Assembly (NCBI RefSeq): GCF_041890415.1
Contig: NZ_CP169056.1
Coordinates: 2,108,001-2,172,000, forward strand
Reading direction: 5' to 3'
Source of the DNA: Pseudoxanthomonas koreensis_A
GTDB taxonomy: Bacteria > Pseudomonadota > Gammaproteobacteria > Xanthomonadales > Xanthomonadaceae
Length of the DNA: 64,000 bases
The notes below the pieces were generated by a model that was not told the origin of the DNA, searched no databases, and saw only the letters and a program-made list of their open reading frames with translations. Of the stretch, positions 55,273 through 64,000 are shown one piece after another. Numbering within the stretch: the first letter of the stretch is position 1; each line of letters starts with the position of its first letter. The translations under genes were made by a program, and so were the position numbers.

Positions 55273-55445
55273 GGCGCCCATCCTTGCCATCCCGTCCGGA
55301 CTGCCGACTATCAGCGCCCATGCGTAAGAACGCCGTGAATGCGTCTTCACGCAGGCCCGGACACGCGCGGCAGCGGTGTGCACGCAGCAGACCACCTGGC
55401 CGTGACACGGCGCGGTCCAGACTGGTCGGCCAGGAGGATCCCGCC

Positions 55446-55625
55446 ATGCCACGCACTCCCGAGCACAATCCCGAAAGCGACCAGGCCAAGGCCTTCACCC
55501 CCGACCGGCTGCGCAACGACAAGGCGCGCTGGAAGGACCGCGACCAGCCCGACGACCCGCCGGACGGCCCGGACCCGGACCGCGACTACCCGGACGCGAC
55601 CGTGCCTGATCCACGCCGTCGCTGA
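55446..55625 (+). CDS. Small highly charged, Asp/Pro-rich protein
   Basis: A 59-residue ORF preceded by AGGAGG at optimal spacing, with PESDQAKAFTPDRLRNDKARWKDRD then DDPPDGPDPDRDYPDATVPDP. No family recognised. Likely disordered. Its good ribosome site supports it being real. It lies 46 bp before the copper promoter. Confidence 0.6.
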   Translation: MPRTPEHNPESDQAKAFTPDRLRNDKARWKDRDQPDDPPDGPDPDRDYPDATVPDPRRR

Positions 55626-55670
55626 GCGGTCGCGCCAGGCGGCCCGGAGGCCGGATTTGACTTCGATCCC

Positions 55671-55701
55671 TTGACCTTCCCACTGTGGGAAGGCTCAGGC
55701 T
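55671..55701 (+). promoter_or_regulatory. CueR-type copper-responsive promoter of copA
   Basis: A -35 box TTGACC (55671-55676), a 19-bp spacer and -10-like CAGGCT (55696-55701). The spacer holds a perfect inverted repeat CCTTCCCA-CTG-TGGGAAGG (55675-55693). The overlong spacer with dyad is the hallmark of MerR-family activators, and the half-sites resemble CueR sites at copA genes. The CueR gene follows copA. Confidence 0.88.
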
Positions 55702-55724
55702 GTGCCTGAACCGGGAGACCTGCC

Positions 55725-58136
55725 ATGACCGCCGCCGTTGCCACCGACCTGCGCCTGCCCATCGAGGGCATGACCTGCGCCTCCTGCGCCTCGCGCGTGG
55801 AGCGCGCCCTGCTGCAGCTTCCCGGCATAGAGGAAGCGGCGGTCAATCTCGCCACCGAAACCGCCCGCGTACGTGGCAGCGCCCTGCCGGCTGCCGCGCA
55901 GATCGTGGACGCGATCGAGGCCGCCGGTTACCAGGTCCGCACCGGCGACATCGAACTGTCGATCGAAGGCATGACCTGCGCCTCCTGCGTGGCGCGGGTC
56001 GAACGCGCGCTCGGGCGCGTGCCCGGCGTGGTCGATGTGGCGGTGAACCTGGCCACCGAGCGCGCACGGGTCCGCACTGCCGGCGCCGTGGACGACGCTA
56101 CGCTCATGGCCGCGGTGGACGCCGCAGGCTATCGCGCACGGCATCCGGCAACCGCCGCGCCAGGCGCCGGGCAGCAGGCACCCGGCAAGGCCCGCCCGGA
56201 CACCCGCGAAGCGCGCCACCTGGTCATCGCCGCGCTGCTGACCGCGCCGCTGGTACTGCCCATGGCCGGCATGCTGTTCGGCCGGCACTGGATGCTGCCG
56301 GGGTGGGTCCAGCTGGTGCTGGCCACGCCGGTCCAGTTCTGGCTGGGTGCCCGCTTCTACCGCGCCGGCTGGCACGCACTGCGGGCCGGCACCGGCAACA
56401 TGGACCTGCTGGTGGCGCTGGGCACCTCGGCCGGTTTCGGCCTGAGCGTCCACCACCTGCTGCAAGGCTCCACCGACCTGTACTTCGAGGCATCGGCGGC
56501 GATCATCACCTTGATCCTGCTGGGCAAGTACCTCGAAGGGCGGGCCAAGCGCCAGACCACCGCGGCCATCCGCGCGCTGCAGGCACTGAAGCCCGCCACC
56601 GCGCGGGTGCGCGGCCCATCGGGCGAAGTGGAAGTGCCGGTGGAACAGGTGCGCGTGGGCGACCTCGTGATCGTGCGCCCGGGTGAACGCTTCCCGGTGG
56701 ACGGACAGCTGCGCGAAGGCCGCACCCACGCCGACGAATCGCTGATCACCGGCGAATCGGTGCCGGTGGCCAAGTCTGCAGGCGACCCGGTTACCGGCGG
56801 CGCAGTCAACGGCGAAGGCGTGGTGGTGGTCCAAACCCGCGCGATCGGCGCCGAGACCGCCCTTGCCCGCATCATCCGCCTGGTCGAGGACGCGCAGGCG
56901 AAGAAGGCGCCGATCCAGAAGACCGTGGACCGGGTGAGCGCGGTATTCGTGCCAGCCGTGCTGGTGGTCGCGCTGGCCACGCTGCTGGCCTGGGGCCTGG
57001 CCACGCAGGACTGGAACGCGGCCATCCTCAACGCCGTGGCGGTGCTGGTCATCGCCTGCCCCTGTGCGCTGGGCCTGGCCACGCCCACGGCGATCATGGC
57101 CGGCACCGGCGTGGCAGCAGGTGCCGGCATCCTGATCAAGGATGCCGAGGCACTGGAACTGGCGCACAAGGTCGACGTGGTGGCCTTCGACAAGACCGGC
57201 ACCCTCACCATGGGCGAACCGCGGCTGGTCGAAGCGATCCCTGCCGAAGGCACCCGCGATGCATTGCTCGGCCTGGCCGCGGCGCTGCAGAGCGGCAGCG
57301 AGCATCCGCTGGCACGGGCCGTGCTGCGCGAGGCGAGCCCGGTGGCCGCGGCCACCGATACCCGCGCCCTGCCCGGCCGTGGCCTGACCGGCTGGATCGA
57401 CGGACAGCAGGTGTGGCTGGGCAACCGTGCGCTGATCGACGAAGTACGCGCCGATGCCGGCGTACTGGCGGCGCGGGCCGAGGCACTGGCCGGCAGCGGC
57501 CACACCGTGTCCTGGCTTGCCCGCGGCAGCGAGGGTGCGGTCCGGGTGCTGGGCCTGCTGGCCTATCGTGACGAACCCCGGGCCAGCGCACGGGGGGCGA
57601 TCGACCGCCTGCACCGGCTTGGCGTGCGCACGGTGATGATCTCGGGCGACAACGCCGGCGCGGCGCACGGCATCGCCGAGCGCCTGGGCATCGACGAGGT
57701 GCACGCCGATGTCCGCCCGGAACAGAAGGTCGATGTGGTGCAGGCACTCAAGCGCCACGGCGTGGTGGCAATGGTCGGCGACGGCATCAACGACGCCCCC
57801 GCGCTGGCGGCCAGCGACGTCGGCATCGCCATGGGCTCGGGCACCGACGTGGCCATGCACGCGGCCGCCATCACCTTGATGCGTGGCGACGTTGCGCTGG
57901 TGGCCGATGCCATCGACGTGTCGCGGCGCACGACCCGGAAGATCCACCAGAACCTGTTCTGGGCGTTCGGCTACAACGTGGTCGGCATTCCGCTGGCGGC
58001 AATGGGCCTGCTCAACCCGATCCTGGCTGGCGCGGCGATGGCGTTCTCCTCGGTCAGCGTGCTCGGCAACACCCTGCTGCTCAAGCGCTGGCGGCCCGCC
58101 GGGCGCGGTACCGGCGCCGATGGAGGTGCGGCATGA
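55725..58136 (+). CDS. copA: Copper-exporting P1B-type ATPase
   Basis: An 803-residue Cu(I) efflux ATPase. Two N-terminal HMA domains with CASC (C18/C21) and CASC (C85/C88) in GMTCASC; eight membrane helices; the CPC transport motif in IACPCALGLATP; the phosphorylation motif DKTGTLTMGE; the HP motif SEHPLARA; GDGINDAPALAASDVG. The promoter has a CueR dyad. It is co-translated with cueR (ATGA overlap). Confidence 0.97.
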   Translation: MTAAVATDLRLPIEGMTCASCASRVERALLQLPGIEEAAVNLATETARVRGSALPAAAQIVDAIEAAGYQVRTGDIELSIEGMTCASCVARVERALGRVPGVVDVAVNLATERARVRTAGAVDDATLMAAVDAAGYRARHPATAAPGAGQQAPGKARPDTREARHLVIAALLTAPLVLPMAGMLFGRHWMLPGWVQLVLATPVQFWLGARFYRAGWHALRAGTGNMDLLVALGTSAGFGLSVHHLLQGSTDLYFEASAAIITLILLGKYLEGRAKRQTTAAIRALQALKPATARVRGPSGEVEVPVEQVRVGDLVIVRPGERFPVDGQLREGRTHADESLITGESVPVAKSAGDPVTGGAVNGEGVVVVQTRAIGAETALARIIRLVEDAQAKKAPIQKTVDRVSAVFVPAVLVVALATLLAWGLATQDWNAAILNAVAVLVIACPCALGLATPTAIMAGTGVAAGAGILIKDAEALELAHKVDVVAFDKTGTLTMGEPRLVEAIPAEGTRDALLGLAAALQSGSEHPLARAVLREASPVAAATDTRALPGRGLTGWIDGQQVWLGNRALIDEVRADAGVLAARAEALAGSGHTVSWLARGSEGAVRVLGLLAYRDEPRASARGAIDRLHRLGVRTVMISGDNAGAAHGIAERLGIDEVHADVRPEQKVDVVQALKRHGVVAMVGDGINDAPALAASDVGIAMGSGTDVAMHAAAITLMRGDVALVADAIDVSRRTTRKIHQNLFWAFGYNVVGIPLAAMGLLNPILAGAAMAFSSVSVLGNTLLLKRWRPAGRGTGADGGAA

Positions 58137-58594
58137 CGGCCAGGCCACCGGGACCGGCGCGGGATGAAGCACGCGCACAGGCGCTGCACAGCATCGGCGA
58201 GGCCGCGCGCCTGTCCGGGGTATCGGCCAAGATGATCCGCCACTACGAGGGCATCGGCCTGATTCCGGAAGCGGGCCGGACCCGCGCCGGCTACCGCCTG
58301 TACGCCGCCGCGGACATCCATCGGCTGCGCTTCATCAAGCGCGCGCGTGCGCTGGGCTTCGCCATCCGCCAGATCGAGCACCTGCTGGCGCTGTGGTCGG
58401 ACCGGGACCGCGCCAGCGAAGAGGTCAAGCGCCTGGCACAGGAGCATGCCGCGCACCTGGGCGAACGCATCGCCCAGATGCAGGCGATGCAACGGACCCT
58501 GCAGGACCTGGCCCGCCAGTGCCATGGCGACGACCGGCCCGATTGCCCGATCCTGGACGACCTCGGCGGCGGCAACGCCGCGGGTGTTCGCTAG
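58133..58594 (+). CDS. cueR: CueR-like copper-sensing MerR regulator
   Basis: A 153-residue MerR-family protein with HTH SIGEAARLSGVSAKMIRHYE (residues 20-39), dimerisation helix and C-terminal metal loop with Cys130 and Cys138 (C-x7-C; CHGDDRPDC), as in Cu(I)-sensing CueR. The N-terminus is about 18 residues longer than E. coli CueR. It activates copA. Confidence 0.92.
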   Translation: MTARPPGPARDEARAQALHSIGEAARLSGVSAKMIRHYEGIGLIPEAGRTRAGYRLYAAADIHRLRFIKRARALGFAIRQIEHLLALWSDRDRASEEVKRLAQEHAAHLGERIAQMQAMQRTLQDLARQCHGDDRPDCPILDDLGGGNAAGVR

Positions 58595-59085
58595 AACGGG
58601 ATGTCGTCGTCGCCGAAGCTGTCGTTGAAGCCGCCTTCTGCCGCCGGCTGGGGCGACTGCGCCGGGGCGTTGCGCTGCTGGCCACCGCCGCCGTACTCGC
58701 GGCGCGGTGCGGCGCTGCGCTGCGGACGCTCACCGCCGCCTTCGCCACCGCCGCGGCCACCCAGCATCTGCATCTCGTTGGCGACGATGTCGGTGCTGTA
58801 GCGCTCCTGGCCGTCCTGCCCGGTGTACTTGTCGTAGCGGATCTCGCCTTCGACATACACCTGCGAGCCCTTGCGCAGGTACTCGGCGACGATCTCGCCC
58901 AGCTTGCCGAAGAACACCACGCGGTGCCATTCGGTGCGTTCCTGGGTGTTGCCCTCGCGGTCCTTGCGCACGCTGGTGGTGGCCAGGCTGATGCGGGTCA
59001 CGGCCATGCCGGACTGGGTGTACTTGGTTTCGGGATCGTTGCCGAGGTTGCCGACCAGGATCACCTTGTTGATGCCGCGCGCCAT
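58591..59085 (-). CDS. ssb: Single-stranded DNA-binding protein
   Basis: A 164-residue protein: OB fold (GINKVILVGNLGNDPE, WHRVVFFGKLGEIVAEYLRKGSQVYVEG), Gly/Gln-rich linker and conserved acidic tip DDDIPF for partner binding. Start at ATG 59085. It converges on cueR and shares a CTAG palindrome as stop codons. Confidence 0.96.
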   Translation of the reverse strand: MARGINKVILVGNLGNDPETKYTQSGMAVTRISLATTSVRKDREGNTQERTEWHRVVFFGKLGEIVAEYLRKGSQVYVEGEIRYDKYTGQDGQERYSTDIVANEMQMLGGRGGGEGGGERPQRSAAPRREYGGGGQQRNAPAQSPQPAAEGGFNDSFGDDDIPF

Positions 59086-59239
59086 AGTGTGGATTCCGGT
59101 TCCGGAGCCCGGGCGGGCCCGCTCGAAAGGCATTGGAGTATAGCCCCGCGCACCGTTCCAGCGGCAGCAACCCGCGTCGTGCTGTAGGGATTGTGCCCGC
59201 CGGCCGCCTATAATCCCGGCACCTTCACGGGCGCTCCGC

Positions 59240-60247
59240 ATGGTCGACCACGCCACTTCCCCCCGCTACGCCGACTTGCCCCGGGTCCAGGCCCTGGCCG
59301 CGCCCGACATGGCGGCGGTGGACGCATTGATCCGCGCCCGCCTGGCCTCGGACGTGGTCCTGATCAACCAGATCGCCGAGCACATCGTCTCGGCCGGCGG
59401 CAAGCGCCTGCGGCCGATGCTGGTGGTGCTGGCCGCGCAGGCCGCCGCAGCCGGTGGCGACGCCGGCGCCGACCGCCACCAGCTGGCGGCGATCATCGAG
59501 TTCATCCACACCTCCACCCTGCTCCACGACGACGTGGTCGACGAGTCCGACCTGCGCCGCGGCCGCAGCACCGCCAATGCGATCTGGGGCAACGCGGCCA
59601 GCGTGCTGGTCGGCGACTTCCTGTACTCGCGCAGCTTCCAGCTGATGGTCGAGCTGGACCGCATGGAGGTGATGCAGGTCCTGGCCGACACCACCAACCG
59701 CATCGCCGAGGGCGAGGTGCTGCAACTGCTGCACGTGCGCAACCCGGACGTGGACGAGGCCGCGTACCTGCGCGTGATCGAGCGCAAGACCGCGGTGCTG
59801 TTCGCCGCCGGCACCCGCCTGGGTGCACTGGCCGCCGGCGCGGACGCAGCGGCGCAGCAGGCTTTGTACGACTACGGCATGAACCTGGGCTATGCCTTCC
59901 AGATTGCCGACGACGTGCTCGACTACACGGCCCAGGCCGGCGACCTGGGCAAGAACCTGGGCGATGACCTGGCCGAGGGCAAGGCCACCCTGCCGCTGAT
60001 CCATGCCATCGCCCACGCCGACCCGGCCACCCGCCAGCGCCTGCGCGAGGCGGTGCAGCACGGCGATGCGCAGGCCATGCCGGACGTGCTGGCCGCGATC
60101 CACGCCAGTGGCGGCCTGGACTACGCCCGCCGCCGCGCCAGCGGATACGCAAGCGCCGCCGAGTCGGCCCTGGATGGATTGCCCGAATCCGAAGCCCTGG
60201 CCGCGCTGCGCGGCCTGGCCCGCTACGCGGTCGAACGCAGCCACTGA
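59240..60247 (+). CDS. ispB: Octaprenyl (polyprenyl) diphosphate synthase
   Basis: A 335-residue trans-prenyltransferase for the quinone side chain. First Asp-rich motif LLHDDVVDESD and second IADDVLDY, with GGKRLRP for substrate binding. Normal length. Not followed by rplU-rpmA, unlike some relatives. Confidence 0.94.
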   Translation: MVDHATSPRYADLPRVQALAAPDMAAVDALIRARLASDVVLINQIAEHIVSAGGKRLRPMLVVLAAQAAAAGGDAGADRHQLAAIIEFIHTSTLLHDDVVDESDLRRGRSTANAIWGNAASVLVGDFLYSRSFQLMVELDRMEVMQVLADTTNRIAEGEVLQLLHVRNPDVDEAAYLRVIERKTAVLFAAGTRLGALAAGADAAAQQALYDYGMNLGYAFQIADDVLDYTAQAGDLGKNLGDDLAEGKATLPLIHAIAHADPATRQRLREAVQHGDAQAMPDVLAAIHASGGLDYARRRASGYASAAESALDGLPESEALAALRGLARYAVERSH

Positions 60248-60328
60248 CGGCGCGCCGGCCAGCCACCGCGCGTGGCCCGGCCACCGTCGCCCCGGTTCCG
60301 GCGAGCTTGGCGATGCGTGCCGGGACAG

Positions 60329-61772
60329 CTAGGCGACGCCGATCCCGGCAATGGCGCTGATGGCCTCCGGGTCGAAACCGGCCAGGGCCGCGAAGTGGCG
60401 GCCACGCTCGGTGTAGTCGCGATAGGCGCCGAAGCTGGGAGCACCGGGCGACAGCAGGACCACGCCCTGCCCGTCCAGCAGCGTGCGCGCCCGGGCGACC
60501 GCATCGGCCAGGTCGGCGGCGGCCACCAGCGTGAACCTGCCGGCGGCCGCCAGCGGCGCCAGCGCGTCGTGGATCAACGGCCCGTTGGCCGCCATCGTCA
60601 CCACCGCCGCCGGCCCCTCGTCCGCGCCGCGATTGCGCAATTGCGTGGCGAAATCGCTCCAGTCCAGGCCGCGGTCATGGCCGCCGAGCAGGATCGCGGT
60701 CCGCTGCCCGCGATGGCAATCCAGCGCGGCCAGGCTGGCGTGCGGCGTGGTGCTGATCGAATCGTTGACCCAGGCCACGCCGTCGCGCTCGCCCAGCCAC
60801 TGCAGGCGGTGCGGCAGCGGGCGGAAGCTGCGCGCAGCCGGCGCCAGGGCGGCGGCATCCAGGCCCAGCGCCTCGATCGCCGCCAGCGCCGCGCACAGGT
60901 TGGCACGGTTGTGCTGGCCCGGCAGCGGTACGTCGGCGGTGTCCATCACCCGTGCAGCGCCGCGGTACAGCCATGTCCCGCGCAGGTGCCAGCCTTGCGC
61001 ATCGTTGAAGCGGACGATGCGGCTGTGCGGCAACTGCAGCGCGGCCAGGCGCGGGTCGGCGGCGTTGAGGACCACCGTGCGTGGCCGCGCGGCCGTGACC
61101 AGGGACAGCTTGTCGGCCATGTAGCGTTCCTGGCTGCCGTGCCAGTCCAGGTGTTCCGGAAACAGGTTCAGCACCACCGCCACGTCCGGCCGCGCATCGC
61201 CGGCGGCCACGTCCACGGTCTGGTAGCTGGACAGCTCGATGGCCCAGAACGCGGGCGCGGGGTCATCCGGCACTTCCAGCAGCGGCAGGCCGATGTTGCC
61301 GGCCAGCGCGGTGCGATGGCCGCCGGCACGCAGCAGGTGGGCCAGCAGCGCGGTGGTGGTGCTCTTGCCTTTGGTACCGGTGATGCTGACGCTGCGCGCA
61401 TCGGCGTGGCCGGCAAACCACAGCGTGGTGCCGCCGATGAACCGGGTGCCTTGCGCAACGGCGGCCTGCGCGGCGGCCGAGTACGGGCTGATCCCGGGCG
61501 ACTTCACCACCACGTCGAACGCGGCCAGGCGCTCGCCGGTGGCGTCGGTTTCGATCTGCAGCCATGGATCGCCAAGGGCGCGTGCGTGCGCGGCCTCGGC
61601 CGGCGGGCAGAACAGGGTCAGGCCAGCGGGGAAGCGCGCGCCGGGCTGCCCATCGTCGGCCGCGGGCTGCGCGACGGCACGCTGCACGGTGGCACGCTGC
61701 GCGACGGCACGCAGCGCCGCGTACGCGGCACGGCCTTCGCGGCCCCAGCCCCACAGTGCGACACGCAAGCCC

Positions 61773-61792
<20 letters not shown>
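60329..61792 (-). CDS. murD2: UDP-N-acetylmuramoyl-L-alanine--L-glutamate ligase (MurD2)
   Basis: A 487-residue Mur ligase. The N-terminal Rossmann part starts LRVALWGWGREG, the ATP P-loop is ITGTKGKST, then LNLFPEHLDWHGS and VNDSISTTPHASLAAL. It starts with GTG at 61792, overlapping murL by 20 bp. In Xanthomonas MurD2 adds L-Glu to UDP-MurNAc-L-Ala, and MurL then turns the Glu into the D form. Pairing with murL sets it apart from ordinary MurD. Confidence 0.9.
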
Positions 61793-63193
<1,401 letters not shown>

Positions 63194-63197
<4 letters not shown>

Positions 63198-63307
63198 GCG
63201 ATATCCGTGGTGGAGCGTGCCCGGCGCAGGCGGCGGCCGGGCGTGGAGGCGTCGGCGAAGACCGTCGCCTCACCGGCGGCCAGGGCCTTCAGCGTAGCGC
63301 CAAGCAT
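63194..63307 (-). CDS. Possible 37-residue ORF before murL
   Basis: A 37-codon ORF starting at ATG 63307 (MLGATLKALAAGEATVF) whose stop overlaps the murL start in ATGA, the same coupling seen elsewhere here. No family, no clear ribosome site. It lies in the 174-bp gap between the lysA-like gene and murL. It may be chance. Confidence 0.2.
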
Positions 63308-63371
63308 GGCCGAAGGCAGCCTGCGTGGCGCCCGGCTGGCCGCGGCGCATGCCGGCGTTGGCGGCGCCGGC

Positions 63372-64000
63372 TCAGTCCGCGGCCCCATCGAGCACGTCCT
63401 CGTCCGGCAGCGCGCGCAGGTTGTAGGTACTGGCCATGGCGTGGCCGTAGGCGCCGGCATCGGCCACCAGCATGGTGTCGCCGGGCGTGGTGGCGGCAGG
63501 CAGGCGGCGCCGGCGCCCGAAGATGTCGCTCGACTCGCAGATCGGGCCGACCACGTCGAACATTCCATCCTCCGCTTCGTCCAGGCGCTGGAGGTTGACG
63601 ATGTCGTGCCAGGCGTCATACAGCGCCGGGCGCAGCAGCGCGTTCATGCCCGCATCCAGGCCGACCCGGTGCACGCCGTCCTTCTCCACCACCTGGGTGG
63701 CGGCCGCCAGCAGCACGCCGGCCTCGGCCACCAGGAAGCGGCCCGGCTCGATCGCCAGTGCGAACGCCGGATGCACCTGCCGCACTTCGGCCAGGCCGGC
63801 GGCCCAGGCGTCCAGGTCGAATGGCTCGTCATCGGCGCTGTACGGAATCGGCAGGCCGCCACCGATGTCCAGGGTGGCCACGGTGCCGATGCGGCGGGCG
63901 AAGCCGGCCAGTTCGTCGCACATCAGGCGCCAGTGGCCGGCGGTCTCCACTCCGCTGCCCAGGTGCGCGTGCACGCCGGTGACGATCACGCCCAGCGTGC
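63372..64000 (-). CDS. Diaminopimelate decarboxylase (LysA-like), C-terminal part; cut at window end
   Basis: About 209 residues of a PLP-dependent fold-III decarboxylase are visible. Motifs: HAHLGSGV, LDIGGGLPIPY (phosphate loop), EPGRFLVAEAG, CESSDIFGR (catalytic Cys) and DAGAYGHAMAS. It makes L-lysine from meso-diaminopimelate. In Xanthomonas relatives lysA is fused to aspartate kinase as one protein; the N-terminal half is outside the window, so the fusion cannot be tested here. Upstream of murL on the same strand. Confidence 0.85.
   Translation of the reverse strand, partial: TLGVIVTGVHAHLGSGVETAGHWRLMCDELAGFARRIGTVATLDIGGGLPIPYSADDEPFDLDAWAAGLAEVRQVHPAFALAIEPGRFLVAEAGVLLAAATQVVEKDGVHRVGLDAGMNALLRPALYDAWHDIVNLQRLDEAEDGMFDVVGPICESSDIFGRRRRLPAATTPGDTMLVADAGAYGHAMASTYNLRALPDEDVLDGAAD

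Noticed and set aside
63308..63619. Upstream extension of the small ORF before murL
   Set aside because: This part lies over the lysA-like coding sequence in another frame and has shadow-type composition.

Overview
The window is one 64 kb stretch of a G+C-rich chromosome of a gammaproteobacterium of the Xanthomonadaceae/Lysobacteraceae type. The lineage call rests on gene content: a lexA-imuA-imuB-dnaE2 SOS cassette, a MurL/MurD2 peptidoglycan pair (first described in Xanthomonas), a fimT-pilV-pilW-pilX-pilY1-pilE minor pilin operon, rfbBACD for dTDP-rhamnose, and dispersed GTAG-type REP hairpins like those of Stenotrophomonas. No species is assigned. Both end genes are cut: a GH127-like gene at the left and a lysA-like gene at the right.

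Layout. 0.6-6.5 kb: SOS mutagenesis operon with a 22-bp LexA operator on the lexA start. 6.5-9.3 kb: tRNA-Val(GAC), REP repeats including an exact 60-bp tandem duplication, and uvrB. 9.6-11.3 kb: a lone FimT-like pseudopilin, a small unknown gene and a GNAT/DUF1778 toxin-antitoxin pair with a candidate operator. 11.5-15.2 kb: a 3.7 kb integrative element in tRNA-Asn(GTT), bounded by an 82-bp perfect direct repeat. It carries a TIR-domain protein, a hairpin-rich origin-like region, a rolling-circle-type Rep, a small HTH excisionase and a tyrosine integrase. 15.3-22.1 kb: type IV pilus minor pilin operon. 22.2-25.3 kb: ppnN, marC, an SDR with a degenerate active site, and grxD. 25.4-31 kb: a divergent superoxide dismutase, a four-unit REP array, purE-purK, a Trm112-like gene, nadC, a truncated hemoglobin, a CopD-like membrane protein and a DUF3301 protein. 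31-35 kb: sspB-sspA and the cytochrome bc1 genes petABC. 35-43 kb: a lytic transglycosylase, then miaB-phoH-ybeY-corC, ending with a DUF4105 (Lnb-type) membrane protein in the slot usually held by lnt. 43-51 kb: cstA-ybdD, a DUF819 transporter, an S9 peptidase and an OPT transporter. 51-54.7 kb: rfbBACD. 54.9-60.2 kb: a single-domain response regulator, copA-cueR with a MerR-type promoter, ssb and ispB. 60.3-64 kb: murD2-murL and the lysA-like fragment.

Themes. Many genes are coupled through 1-4 bp start/stop overlaps (imuB-dnaE2, pilV-pilW, grxD-SDR-marC, sspA-sspB, rfbACD, corC-Lnb, cstA-ybdD, copA-cueR). Six genes (uvrB, purK, DUF3301, miaB, DUF819, rfbD) have a UAG stop that lies inside the GTAG head of an adjoining REP hairpin. 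The best candidate for an undescribed system is the small Rep/Int element with its TIR effector. The Lnb-for-Lnt context and the odd active sites of the SOD and SDR proteins are the next most interesting points. All family calls come from reading the translated sequence; no database search was run.
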